A stretch of DNA of 64,000 bases. Origin: Diplosphaera chodatii. Lineage: Eukaryota > Chlorophyta > Trebouxiophyceae > Prasiolales > Stichococcaceae. Location: the NCBI GenBank assembly GCA_032358165.1, contig JAALGY010000032.1:2294001-2358000 (forward strand). Direction: 5' to 3'. Under the pieces are notes generated by a model, which was given only the letters and a program-made list of their open reading frames with translations, made no database searches and was not told the origin of the DNA. Positions 11,247-21,734 of the stretch are shown one piece after another; the first letter of the stretch is position 1; each line of letters starts with the position of its first letter. The position numbers were made by a program, and so were the translations under genes.

Positions 11247-12716
11247 ATGCTCTTGCGCACTGCAGCAGCGCATGGAGCTGGATACCGACCAACCACGCTC
11301 TCTGGGCGTTTGGGACAGCACAACAGCTGGCGATTGATGTGCAGACCTTCCGGACGTTGCACACCCCTCATCCGGCTGCCTCCTGCGGCGGCGGGGCGGA
11401 TGTCGGTGGCGGCCACAGCAGCAAAGAAGACACCATCAATCGAGGAGCTGGCTGCACGTGATCAGCTACTGGATGTCCTGCTTGAAGCCAAAAGCCAAGA
11501 CGAGGTGCTCCGTCAGAGGCTGCTGTGGAGCCGACGCTATGGAGAGGCCAACCTGTCATTTGTCCGTGACAACATGCTGCTGTCTATGAACTGCTATAGC
11601 TCGCGGCAGTGTGGGATGCCAACCACAACATGTTTCGTTGCAGCTTGGGAGCGTTGTTGCAGACAACGTCCTGAACTTCGATCAAAGCTTTTGGATGCGT
11701 CTGGCGCTGCGGCATGATCAGGCAACTTCGCATGAGGAGAAGACATCGTAAGCCATGCAATGCTGTGCAATAACAGGCGCACTGAGACTCGGGCAGCGTT
11801 GCATCTGAGGTCTGCAGCCCGTTTGCCAGGAGTTGCATATTCTTGCAGGCTCTCCACGCTTGCCAGCACGGTGGCACGCCTTGTAGAGGCGATCATCAAA
11901 GCATCCGAGCAGCAAACAGCAGAGTCAGCCACGCTGCTGCAACAAATACTGGCAGCAGCAGCAGACGAGCGCGGCGAGTGGCACTGGCCGCTTCCCGAGG
12001 CCCAAGCCACTGCCTTTGAGCAGGTGAGCCGCGCTTGTGCGGGATCGGACGGCGTGGTGATGTTGCCGGGCAAGCATACTTCAAGCTGAAACCCTAGTAA
12101 ATGCTAGTGCCCCCATACCGCAGGCCATCGAGCACAACTTTGCATCATTGGACGAGGCGCTGCTGTCGAACGTGCTGGCATGGATGCGACGGTGCAAAGA
12201 TGACGGCCTGACAGGTGGGCGTTTCCACCCGCTCCCGGTGTTGCGGTCTGGGCCACCCAAATCTGGTGTGGTTCGGAAATGGGCTCAGCACGGCCTGATG
12301 CTGTGTACATTGCCTGCGCAGAGGTGTACCTGGTGCTGCAGCGGCTGCTGCAGCGCTATGCAGCGCTCTCGCTTGTGATCGACAGCGATGACCCGGCGGA
12401 GGCGTGCCTCAACGCGGTGATCGCAGAGGAGCCATCCTCTTGGCCAGAGCTCTTCAGGTGCGGATATTGCAGCATGTGGTTTGCATCTCCAAGCAATGAA
12501 GACACCAAGCTTTGCTGATGGTACATGTTGTCCTGCTGCAGGCAACAGCTGCAGAGTGACCAGGTCAACCAGTCAGCAGTCAGCGAGGCGCTGCAGAGGC
12601 GCATGGAGAATGTGGTGTTGAGCATGCAGAGTGGCTCCCACTCGCAGCGCGTGCAGGCAGAGTTTCTTAAAGAGGTAGAGTCGAACATGCAAAATGCGGT
12701 GAAGGGCAGTAGGTGA
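11247..12716 (+). CDS. Unknown organelle-targeted helical protein
   Basis: ATG 11247 opens a basic, Ser/Ala/Pro-rich leader without acidic residues for about 55 residues (MLLRTAAAHGAGYRPTTLSG...), then MSVAATAAKKTPSIEELAAR, as in a plastid or mitochondrial transit peptide. Exons read as helical segments: DQLLDVLLEAKSQDEVLRQR; LGSVVADNVLNFDQSFWMRL with donor GTAAGC at about 11748; LSTLASTVARLVEAIIKASE...LLQQILAAAADE; AIEHNFASLDEALLSNVLAW; EVYLVLQRLLQRYAALSLV; and a last exon ending ESNMQNAVKGSR, stop 12714-12716. There are no membrane spans or metal motifs. Conserved-looking acidic and hydrophobic heptads suggest an all-helical stromal or matrix protein. I do not recognise the family. Confidence 0.6.
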
Positions 12717-12880
12717 TGATCAGTGGATAGTTGTGAGGTGGTAGTTGTGCTGACACTTCATTAAAGTGTCGTCGGTGCATTGGGCAATGTTCGTCAGGAC
12801 AACCAGTTGCTGTCGAGAGCACTTATATATCCCAGATCCATTCAGCGATGGTCATCAACAGTGTCATCGGCGCTTTGACG

Positions 12881-15019
12881 CTACCCTTGGCGTGATGCGT
12901 CCTGCAGAAATACATGGCAAAAGAGCTGCAGTGATGGCATGTACTCGACCAGCTTGACTACGAGAACCACGTCAGTAGCCATTGGCAGGATGCAAGCTGC
13001 CCCACCTGCAGCTGCCACAGTGCGATCCTGGGGTGAGGCTGGCGCCAGGTGCTGCGTGAGCTGCTTCAATGCACAGTTCCTGCCAAGACTAATATGGCGT
13101 CTGGCGCATCCTGCCGAACGTCCTACAGTCAAGAATTGGCCAGTTTTATGGATGATGTGAGTCACAGCAAAGAAGACGAGACTGCAAGGTGTGATACCGT
13201 GCAGCCTAGGCAAAACGACGATATTGGGAAGAAGACATGCGCTGAGCCTACCTGAGAGGCTGATGGCACTCGAGGGCCGCTGTAATGGGATGCGCCAACC
13301 ATGTCCTTGGAAGCAACAGAGACGTCACCAGCTGCTTTGGCATCAAGAGAAGCGTGCACATGATTGGCAGGCAACAAAAGTCTGGAGTTGTCGGCACTGA
13401 CCTTGCTGGCAAGAGCTGTGGCGAGTTCCGCAGGCATGTCGGGGTCTCGCACTGTGGTGGTTGTCGGGTCAAACAGCTGGATGCGCCCCTGCATGCGCAT
13501 TTCGGCATGCGCCTGCTGGACGTCCCTGATGTAAGCGCGCCATTTTGCTGGCGTCAGGTTGTAGTTGAAGAAGGCGCTCGTCTCTGCGCCTGGCACCTTC
13601 CAGGGCGCATCGACTACCCTGTATGGACAACCATCAGCAAGGAATGCCTGTTCAGATACCACCATCAGGTATGTCGACGCTAGATGCCATATTCAATGGC
13701 AACATGCAACGTGTTGCAGCACGATAAACACAGCGCGATGCATTGTGATGCGCCTCAACATGATGCCTCGTCAGAGGACGCAGCGCATGGACATCACGGT
13801 GCAGTGCAACGAGACGTAACTAACGGCCCTATACCTGTTGCCAGCCTCATCAACAATCACCCCGCCCACATAGTGCCGCTGCAGACACTACCACCTCCAC
13901 AAAACTGCGCACCGCTCGAGGTCAAGCTCGTAGACGCCACCCTGCCCCAGCGTGATGAACTCGTGGTACTCGTCCGGCGTCACCCGCGTCTGCCCGGGCA
14001 GCTTGATCAACTGGCCAGGCTTGGAGGCCTCTGGAAATGCCAGCGTCTCGTCTTTGACGATGGCGGTCGCACCTGACAATGTCACTCCGAGGTTACGAGC
14101 TGTCGGGGAACTGCCTGTCACATCATTCAGGACCATGTGGCAGGGTGCATACACATTTGCCGATCACATGCACAGCACTCACTCAGAGGGACAAACTGCG
14201 GACGCCAGGGCCGGGTGCCCAGGCCCCTGCCGCCGCCCAGCGTGCCCCTGCCGCCCCCGGGCCCACCCCACGAAGGCGTCGGCTGTGCGCCACTGGACGA
14301 GGCGTCCATGTACGGCCGGGGCCCGCCGTCGGGCCGCGGCGCCGATGGTGCGCCGGGCCGCGCATACCGAAAGCCGCCTGCCTGCTGCTGCTGGTGCTGC
14401 GCCTGCTGCTGCTGCGCGGCACTGGGCGCACCGCTGACACCCTCTGCTGCCATGTCGTCCAGCTGCACCTCGAGCTCGTCATCCTGCAGAGAACACAGCT
14501 GCCCCACCCTCAACTTGTACCCTGTGCTCGCCTTGCCCACCTCGACACGCGTTCGTGGTCACGCCGTAAAACGCTAGTCTTACCGCCTGCGCTGCCGCAG
14601 TGGGTTCCGGCTCGTTCAGGGTGACCAGGAAACCGTCCTCATCATCCTCATTGCCCCGACTACCTGCGATCCCAGCAACATGGTGACATGTCAGCACCTG
14701 CGTGTGCAGTCGTTGCGCTGCTTTGCATCAGCAGAATGGCACTCGAGTCGCTCGCCTGAAGACGGCTCTGGCGCAGCTCCTGGTTGCTGCTGCATGCTGG
14801 GCTGCGCTGCCTGCTGCTGCGGCGGCGGCGGCGCAAGCTGTTGTGGCGCGACATGGTCCACAACCGCCCCACCAGAGTCGCCGTAGATCTGCGTGCGTGC
14901 GCAATCAACGAAAATGTTGTTAGAAGTCCAGCACGGCAATGTGACCGCAGAGGCCATCCACCAAAATCCGTTCACATCATGATCCTTTGCTGTCAGCACA
15001 CCTCGTCGTATTCATCCAT
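12881..15019 (-). CDS. FIP1: FIP1-like pre-mRNA polyadenylation factor
   Basis: Minus strand. ATG 15019 gives MDEYDE, spliced to IYGDSGGAVVDHVAPQQLA and a Pro/Gln-rich stretch. Next come an acidic piece (NEDDEDGFLVTLNEPEP, about 14660-14600), a Gly/Pro/Arg-rich region (about 14420-14200) and ARNLGVTLSGATAIVKD...LPGQTRVTPDEYHEF (about 14100-13940). The FIP1 motif is clear at about 13605-13510: APWKVPGAETSAFFNYNLTP with AKWRAYIRDV, carrying the family's PW, GA, FNY and W. FIP1 tethers poly(A) polymerase within CPSF in the nucleus. The frame remains open to a GTAGGC donor near 13250. Exons beyond that, and hence the 3' end given here, are uncertain. Confidence 0.85.
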
Positions 15020-15446
15020 CCGCCTAGTAACACACAGTGGCCCTGCTGCCCGACTCCCGACGCGCTAAGGGCGAATACCACGCTTGCAAGGTGTTTGGCG
15101 CAGCCAGACGCTGTGGTGGTGATGCCCAGTTTTAGTTTGCAAAGCTTTGTTGTCGGCGACCACTGATGACGTTGCTCTCGCCTTCTCATGGACTGTTGCA
15201 AACGACAATGCAAGCGCATGCATCTGCTACACACTCTCGTCCGGTTGCGTTACGTAAACATTAGTAAGCTGGAGGCATGCATGCGGGGAGGAGTCGAGGT
15301 GCACCGCGAGGTATCTGTATCTCATCCCCGTCTGCCGTTAGGTCCGTCTCAATATCCTCAAACACTTGAAGTTTGGATTGACGCCAGTGGGAAGATGCGG
15401 CACCCAGCCCATTAGTTTGAATCAGCCCCAACACACACCGAATAAT
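15020..15446. promoter_or_regulatory. Bidirectional promoter, FIP1/ERMP1
   Basis: This 427-bp gap lies between the divergent starts of FIP1 (15019, minus) and ERMP1 (15447, plus). It contains no gene. Antisense open frames across ERMP1 exon 1 were judged shadows. Confidence 0.5.
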
Positions 15447-18400
15447 ATGTCGGTCAGGCAACGCCGCGTCGGAGAGAACGGCGTTGCCACCCAGCGTGAC
15501 ATGCAGTCGCCACTCAAAAAACCAAAGCCTGCAAGCGTCGAGGGCGGTCTTGCGATCGTGGTCACATTCTATATCGTCCTGGTGCGGCGCCGCACGAGGC
15601 AGCTGCATTGGCTTTTCGAACACACATCAGCTGCATCCGCAGCTTCTTCGATTTCATTTGAGTAACTCATGATACATCAGAAGCGATGATGCCGTTTTCA
15701 AACGTGTGTGTGATCACCGCCGCTGCACCAGGTGCTGCTGGCCTACAGCGCCCTAATTTCCACACCGCGGCCACTGGGTCTTGATGCCGAGGCGACCAGA
15801 TTCTCTGAGGCTCGTGCCCTGCGGCACGTCGAGGCACTGACAGCGGGTGGGCGGGGCCGTCTGGTTGGCCACCCAAGCATTGATGACGGCATCCATTATC
15901 TAGCAGCGGCCGCACAAGATATTGTGTCGCTGGCCAGGAGTCGGCACGATCTGCACGTCGAGGTAAATGCAGCAACTTGTTGATGCTACTCACCTTACAT
16001 CATCGCAGCAGGGCACCACTGTATGCCTTTGACTCTTCGCCTCAGATGCACGGTCGCTGCGCAGTAGCTACGCACCAGCATGAACCATTTTGCACGGCAC
16101 TGCAGGCTGAGGTGCAGACGGTGACCGGCGCGGTGCACATGCTGTTCCTGGAGAACGTGATTGGGAACGCCTACCAGAACCTGAGCAACATCGTGCTCAC
16201 TATCCGGCCCACTGACCTGAGCACGGAGAAGGGGGTGTTGGTCGCGTCCCATTACGACAGCCTGATTGGCTCTCCAGGTGCTGTGAGTAGCAGTGCTGCC
16301 TGTTTGGTTGGTGTGCAAAGTGGCTGTATGTAGCCGGCGTGTCCACCCGCCTGTAAACATCAAGTCACCCATGCTAAGGGCGGGTGGTTCACGGGGGTGT
16401 AGGCGCCTCGGATTGCGCGTCACAGATCGCCACCATGCTGGAGGTGGCCCGTGTGCTGGTGGCGGACGCCAGCATCAGGCTCGTCGCGCCGATCGTCTTC
16501 CTGTTTGACGGCGGGGAGGAGACCTTCAGCCAGGCCGCGCACGGCTTCATGCAGAAGTACGACAAGCCGCTGGGCGTGTTCGTGAACCTGGAGTCGACGG
16601 GCCCTGGGGGCCCCGACTACGTCTTCCAGCAGACAGGCAGGCGCCCTCGCACTGCGCTGCCAACCTGTGGATTTGCTGATGTAGGGTGCGCATGGCACGT
16701 GTACCAGTTCTGACCACAACTCTGGTGCACCACTTGCAGGTGGCTGGGCCGTGGCCGCGTATGCCCGTGGCGCAAAGCACGCCCGCGGCGCCGTCATCGG
16801 CCAGGACATCTTCGAGTCAGGTGTGACGTGCGCCAATGTGCCCTGCTCTACAGTAAAACTTCTGTCGGTGGGGGTGTTATGTCAGCTGGAAAAGTGCGGC
16901 AGCGCGGCACTTCACAGCAGCCTGGTGCGGCGACATGCAGGGCTGCTGCCGGCAGACTCAGACTACCGCATGTTCTCGTACAAACACTACGGCTCGCTGC
17001 CGGGGCTGGACATCGCCTTCCTGCTGGACGGCGCCGCGTACCACACCGACAGGGACACCCTGGACCGGCTGCGGCCCGGCACCGTGCAGGTCAGGGGACA
17101 CTACATGTGTTGATGCTTGATGGGGCGTGGTGGTTGTAGCGGCATGTACTGCCAGCAAGGCGCCCTGTAGCCTCCTGAGGGTTTCTGCATGTGCTTGCTG
17201 AGGCGTAATGTTGCACCGCGCAGGCCATGGGCGACAATGTGTTGGGGGCGGTGCCGGAGCTGGCCCGCACCCTGGCCCGGCATGAGGTCAAGCCCGAGGC
17301 GGAGTACAATGCGAACGCGGTGTACTTCGACCTCTTCGGGCTGTACATGGTGAGAGGAGCGTGATGCTTTCGGCTGGCTCCAGCGTTGGGCAACTCCCTC
17401 ATGAGATGTTTTGCTGGTCATCATACCCTGAAAACGTTGCGCGCAGGTGGTGTATCCGCAAACAATCGCAAAGTTCCTGCACAACATACCGGTGCGCAAT
17501 GCATGACCTGCTTGCACATCGTGTTGTAGTGTCTGATGATGCAGGAATCTGCGCGCACACTGACAGCACATGGTGTGTGTTGGCAGGTAACTCTGGTGCT
17601 GGCCATGCCGCTGCTGTCCGGCCGGCAGGACCGCGCACTGGGGCAGCTGCCGACCTATGGGGCCATCTTCCGCGGCGCCCTGGCATACACAGCCAGCGTG
17701 CTGGGCGCACTGCTCGCTCCCATGCTGCTGGGCGTGGCGCGTGTGCTGCTGCTGGGTGGGCCATGGTTTGCTGAAATGCTTCCGGAATTTCCACCATGGT
17801 GTTGCGTAAGCACACTGGGCTGCGCCGCTGCGTGTGCGGTTTACAAACCTGCTGCGTGTGACGTGCTGCAGGGCGACCCATGGTGTGGTACTCGGACCAC
17901 CGGCTGGCGTTCCTAATGTATGTGCCGGCTGCGCTTGCTGGGCTGCTGGGCACGCAGGTGGGCAGCATGTTTTGATGTTCAGAGGTACGTTGTCCAGTGA
18001 CTTAGTGGTGCAGAGAAGCCTACAATGCACAAACTCCTGATGAACCTGATGCACAGGCAGCCGGGTGCAGCATGCTGCGCCTGGACCTCAGCAACTCGCT
18101 GCTGGGCATGGCGCTGGTGCTGGGCGGCCTCGCCAGCGTGATGACCAGCCTGAAGCTGGGCTCCGCCTTCCTGTTTGCGGCATGGGCGGCGGCCGCGTTG
18201 CTGGGCATGCCTGCCGCTGGCAGGGTGAGCAGCGGTGCAGCATGCACAGCCAGGGTGTCGGGGTCCTTCCAGTGTTGGTGCATGGCATGGAAACCTGCCT
18301 GCGGTTTTGGCACCTGGTGCACGGTGCTACAACACGCTACATTGGACCAAGGCACGGCTTGCACAGGAGCGCCAGCGGCGCAGCCTGCTCACGGCACTGG

Positions 18401-19820
18401 CGGCGGCCACAGCCCCGATCACCTTCTCGCTGCCGGTCGCCTTCCTGCTGGCCAACGTGCTGATGGACAAGACCAGCCTGATGGGCGTGCTGCCGCCGCC
18501 GCTGGGGCCCGCGGTGCCAGACATCATCATCGCAGCCATCATCGGCCTGTCCACAGTGCTGGCTGCTGGCAGCATCGGCGTATGGTGGGGCGTGCTGCTT
18601 CCCCGCCGCAAGCGGCAGGTCAGCTTGACCCCAGGACTGCTTCAGCACTTGTCGACGGCTGTCCAGCATGTCTTGCTCCACAGACGTTGCGCGCCTCACA
18701 AGGTGCTCAGAGACCTCTGTCCCATGCAGATGCTGGTGGGCGTGCTGGCAGCGGTTGCCATCTGCACCACCGTCATCGTCTCGCTCACACACCATGCCTA
18801 CAGCGAGGCAGCACCAAAGCGCATCCTAGCGCATCACGTCTTCCAGCAGCAGTCCGACAACAGCAGCGTCATCGGGTCCGAGGAGCTGGTCATCGGGGGC
18901 TCCGATGTTGTGCGCATCGACCAGGCACTGGACCTGCAGGGTTTGCAGCACCTGCCCACCTCCCACCGCAGCTGGCAGGTGACTGCAACTTTTGATGTGC
19001 TTCTGCACCCAGCGGGGCTGCTGGTCTGCTGACATGCCTTTCCCACGAATGCATACTATGCAGAGTGTTTAAGAGGCGGTGCATGCTACCCTGCAGACGA
19101 TGTATCCGCTGACATCACGGCTGGAGGCCGTCGCCCTCGTGCCGCAGCTTCCTTCGCAAACGCCCTTTGACAGAATGCCCAGCGTGCAGTTGCTGGGCAA
19201 TGAGGCCAGCGCATTGGGCGGCGGCCACCGCCGGCTGCACCTACGGCTTGACACCGTTGCGCCCTGCTGGGGCGCAATGAACATGACGGGATCGCTTGCC
19301 GGCTGGTCCTTTGCACCCGACCTGCCCATCAGCGCAACCTCGCAGGTGCTGCTGCATCTGTCATCAAATGATTTACCATGCAGCAAGCGCAGTCGAGCGC
19401 AGCCTGTGATGCGAGAGCCAAGCACATGCACACTTGACCTACACCAAGCCGGGATGCATAACAGGAGGGTCTCGTTGCTATACACTGCAGGACGGCATGG
19501 CACAGCATGTTGTCCGGATTGCTGGCAACAGCGGCAGCGAACACTGGAACTTCTGGGTCGACATCGAGCAGGTAGGGTTGTGTCTTGCAGCGTTGCCAAT
19601 GTCCCTGCTGATACGTTGCCAGCATCCTTGGCGGTCAGCCTCAGGTCGTCAAGCCAGTCAGCCCATGCGTGGTTTGCAGGCAGGCCAGCTGTATATTGAG
19701 GTGGCTATCACATACTGGGAGCGCAGCACGCCGGCGCTGGACAAGTTTCTGACGGAACGCCTGCCACGGTGGACGACGGTGCTGTCAGGCGTGACAATGC
19801 ATTCTCAATGGTCCTTCTGA
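15447..19820 (+). CDS. ERMP1: Endoplasmic reticulum metallopeptidase 1 (M28 peptidase, polytopic)
   Basis: ATG 15447: a short basic cytosolic tail (MSVRQRRVGENG...) leads into transmembrane segment 1, which is completed only after splicing (GLAIVVTFYIVL + VLLAYSALIS), proving the start. The M28 core follows: VLVASHYDSLIGSPG with spliced GASDC (zinc ligands His and Asp), VFLFDGGEETFSQAAHGF (catalytic Glu), FVNLESTGPGG and FLLDGAAYHTDRD (zinc His). The C-terminal half has about eight hydrophobic spans (for example LGALLAPMLLGVARVLLLGG, MALVLGGLASVM, PDIIIAAIIGLSTVLAAG, MLVGVLAAVAICTTVIVSL), then a lumenal beta-rich tail ending VTMHSQWSF, stop 19818-19820. ERMP1 is an ER-resident zinc aminopeptidase-like enzyme. 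The GxxDC form, rather than GASDD, is as I recall it from plant homologues. Confidence 0.92.
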
Positions 19821-19869
19821 CCGCCGGTTGTGGAGTGGGCATGCGGCACTGGATCAGCAACTGCGCACA

Positions 19870-20362
19870 GCCGACAGGTACGGACACATGGTCATGGGAG
19901 CGCATCAAGCGCTGACAGATCGTGCTCTGAACTCGTGCTCTGGTTGGCTGAGCTGTGCGCAAGGGTGAGGAGCGTTTGAATACTTGGGTCAGCCATTCCT
20001 CCTCGCCCTGATGCAGCGTTGCAACAATGTCAAGCTCCTTTCTGATTTCAACGGGACACCTGTAAACACTGAGAAACCAGGACGAGACCACAAAGTAATT
20101 TTCCGCTGTCCTTCTAATGAGCATTGGCTGGTTGCAACCTGCCTAACGTTACGGACGTGAAACAGCAGTGCCATGCACAGCTGCAGATCATCTTCCGAGA
20201 ACGCTGCCTGCATTGGAGGCAGTGCATTTGCAGGTCTGCTGAAGCTGCAGGAATTCTTGAGAGGATTTCTTGAGAGGTTGATTCACGCACAAACACCACC
20301 GCACCTGCCTGTATTCAGCACTGCGCATCAAGGCGAGCCACACTGATCTGGCCGTCCGTCAT
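19870..20362 (-). CDS. Small hypothetical protein (weak)
   Basis: Minus strand. A possible start at 20362 gives MTDGQISVARLDAQ. Later pieces read AAFSEDDLQLCMALLFHVRN (about 20215-20150) and, after a plausible acceptor near 20062, CPVEIRKELDIVATLHQGEE with EWLTQVFKRSSPL. The composition is protein-like, but the joins are not firm, the 3' end is unresolved and no family is recognised. It may be a short helical protein or unrelated 3' sequence between ERMP1 and RPC11. Confidence 0.3.
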
Positions 20363-20406
20363 TGCTCTGTGTTGAAAACGACGGCATGTTAGTTAAGGTT
20401 GCATGT

Positions 20407-21203
20407 TCAGCAGCCCAGCGCAGACAACACATCAACATCGGGCATCCTAGTACATAAATTGCTCAACATACCTCGCCATTCATTCCTGCACCAAGAACAT
20501 GCAAAGTGTGCATTTATCGGCATCACATGGCTCCAGCATGACGGCAGTGCTGTACAGTGCCACACCATGCACAGTATAACCGTGAATCGGGGACGCACCC
20601 GCATTTCACACATGTGAAGAACAGAGTGGCTGCTTCGTCAGCAGAGCGTGTCTGGACCTCCGTGAAGTACGCTTTGTCATGGTTGCATTTGCTGCATGTT
20701 GCTGCAAATGGAACAAAACGACGTTGGCATTCAGGCCGTGGGCTGTGGTTGTGGTGATGAACAATGCTGTTTCATGGCTTTTCATGCTCACCCGTCGTCT
20801 GCGGCCGTGTGCTGTTTTGAGCGTCAGCACTCAGCACAGCGTCTTGCGTCTTGCGAGCGGTCTTCAGTGACCTCGCGATCTGCAGGACAATCGGAGAGAC
20901 TGAACAAGCTCATGGAACGGCCTCCGGCTGGCATGCGGAGGACACCAACTCATAGCCTGTCGTTGCCTATTGCAGCCTGCTGGTTGGCCACCTTGTTATC
21001 TATGTTGTAGATGTAGGGGCACGTCTGGCAGAAGTATCTGAGCTGCTGGCGACCTTCCTCCGCGATGTCCACCAAGTCCACTGCGCGTGAATGCCGCACT
21101 TCAGATTGATGTGGGAAAACCAGCTGCACACGCCCTGATCATCCACTACACAAGTTTCCTCACCTAAGAGGAGATTTGCGCAGGTCGGGCAATAGCTGGT
21201 CAT
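20407..21203 (-). CDS. RPC11: RNA polymerase III subunit RPC11 (C11/POLR3K)
   Basis: Minus strand, ATG 21203: MTSYCPTCANLLL is the first zinc-ribbon half, followed by a GTGAGG donor. Exon 2 ends LRYFCQTCPYIYNIDNK (about 21050-21000), the second CxxC pair typed as in Pol III C11. Exon 3 gives IARSLKTARKTQDAVLSADA. Exon 4 carries the TFIIS-type C-terminal ribbon TCSKCNHDKAYFTEVQTRSA followed by DEAATLFFTCVKCG. The QTRSADE hairpin (20634-20654) supplies the acidic residues for RNA cleavage. A final small exon adds NEWR. The total is about 105-120 residues, as expected. C11 is needed for RNA cleavage, termination and reinitiation by Pol III. The exact stop (20407 chosen) is uncertain because an intron could follow NEWR. 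Confidence 0.88.
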
Positions 21204-21734
21204 ATAGCATCAGCAGCACGCCAGGATGGCATGCAGGTAATGCGCGCCCAGCGAGTACAAAGTCATACAGCTGCCTTCGTGTTCGTGACCACAGCAGTGA
21301 AAGAGACGTCTGGGCGCCTGCTCGCGCTGGTGGCGTCAATATGCTGTAAGCTGCCAACATATGAACTGAGATAATCTGTGGCAGGTTTGAGCACATGGGC
21401 AGCTGCAGACTGTCGATCTGTCGTGTGACAGGAAGTAGTACATTGTAGTACTTCCTTAAATCCTTGAATACACTGCAAGAAATGCACCAGAAGACCAGAT
21501 TGACCTCATAAAGGTCGGGCTCTAGACATGGACGGACAGCCAAACACCTTGATTGATCAAGCAAGGCACACATACACCTGCAATATATGCAGTAGTGGCC
21601 AGTGGGTTCATAGTCCAATGAAGGATGCTGTTAGCCATGCTAGGACGCCTGCTCGCCTGTGCTAATGCTGCAAGGACACATAAGATGCATCCAGGCTGAC
21701 TAGCTGCTGCCTGCAAACCATGCGCCACTGCGAC
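21204..21734. other. Intergenic region with an unexplained open frame
   Basis: Lies between the RPC11 start and the ZNG1 3' end, both on the minus strand. A 152-codon minus-strand frame (21618-21160) overlaps RPC11 exon 1. It has no recognisable domain and is Cys/Leu-rich at random, so it is not called a gene. Confidence 0.4.

Noticed and set aside
15150..15665. Minus-strand frame starting MSYSNEIEEAADAAD and a 120-codon frame (VFEDIETDLTADGDE)
   Set aside because: They are antisense to exon 1 of ERMP1, whose start and spliced transmembrane segment are convincing.
16380..16440. Missing second Asp in the M28 GASDD motif of ERMP1
   Set aside because: The GASDC form agrees with plant ERMP1-like proteins as I recall them; the zinc-binding Asp is still present.
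17101..18054. 317-codon minus-strand frame
   Set aside because: Antisense to ERMP1 exons and introns; His/Gln/Cys-rich without any motif.
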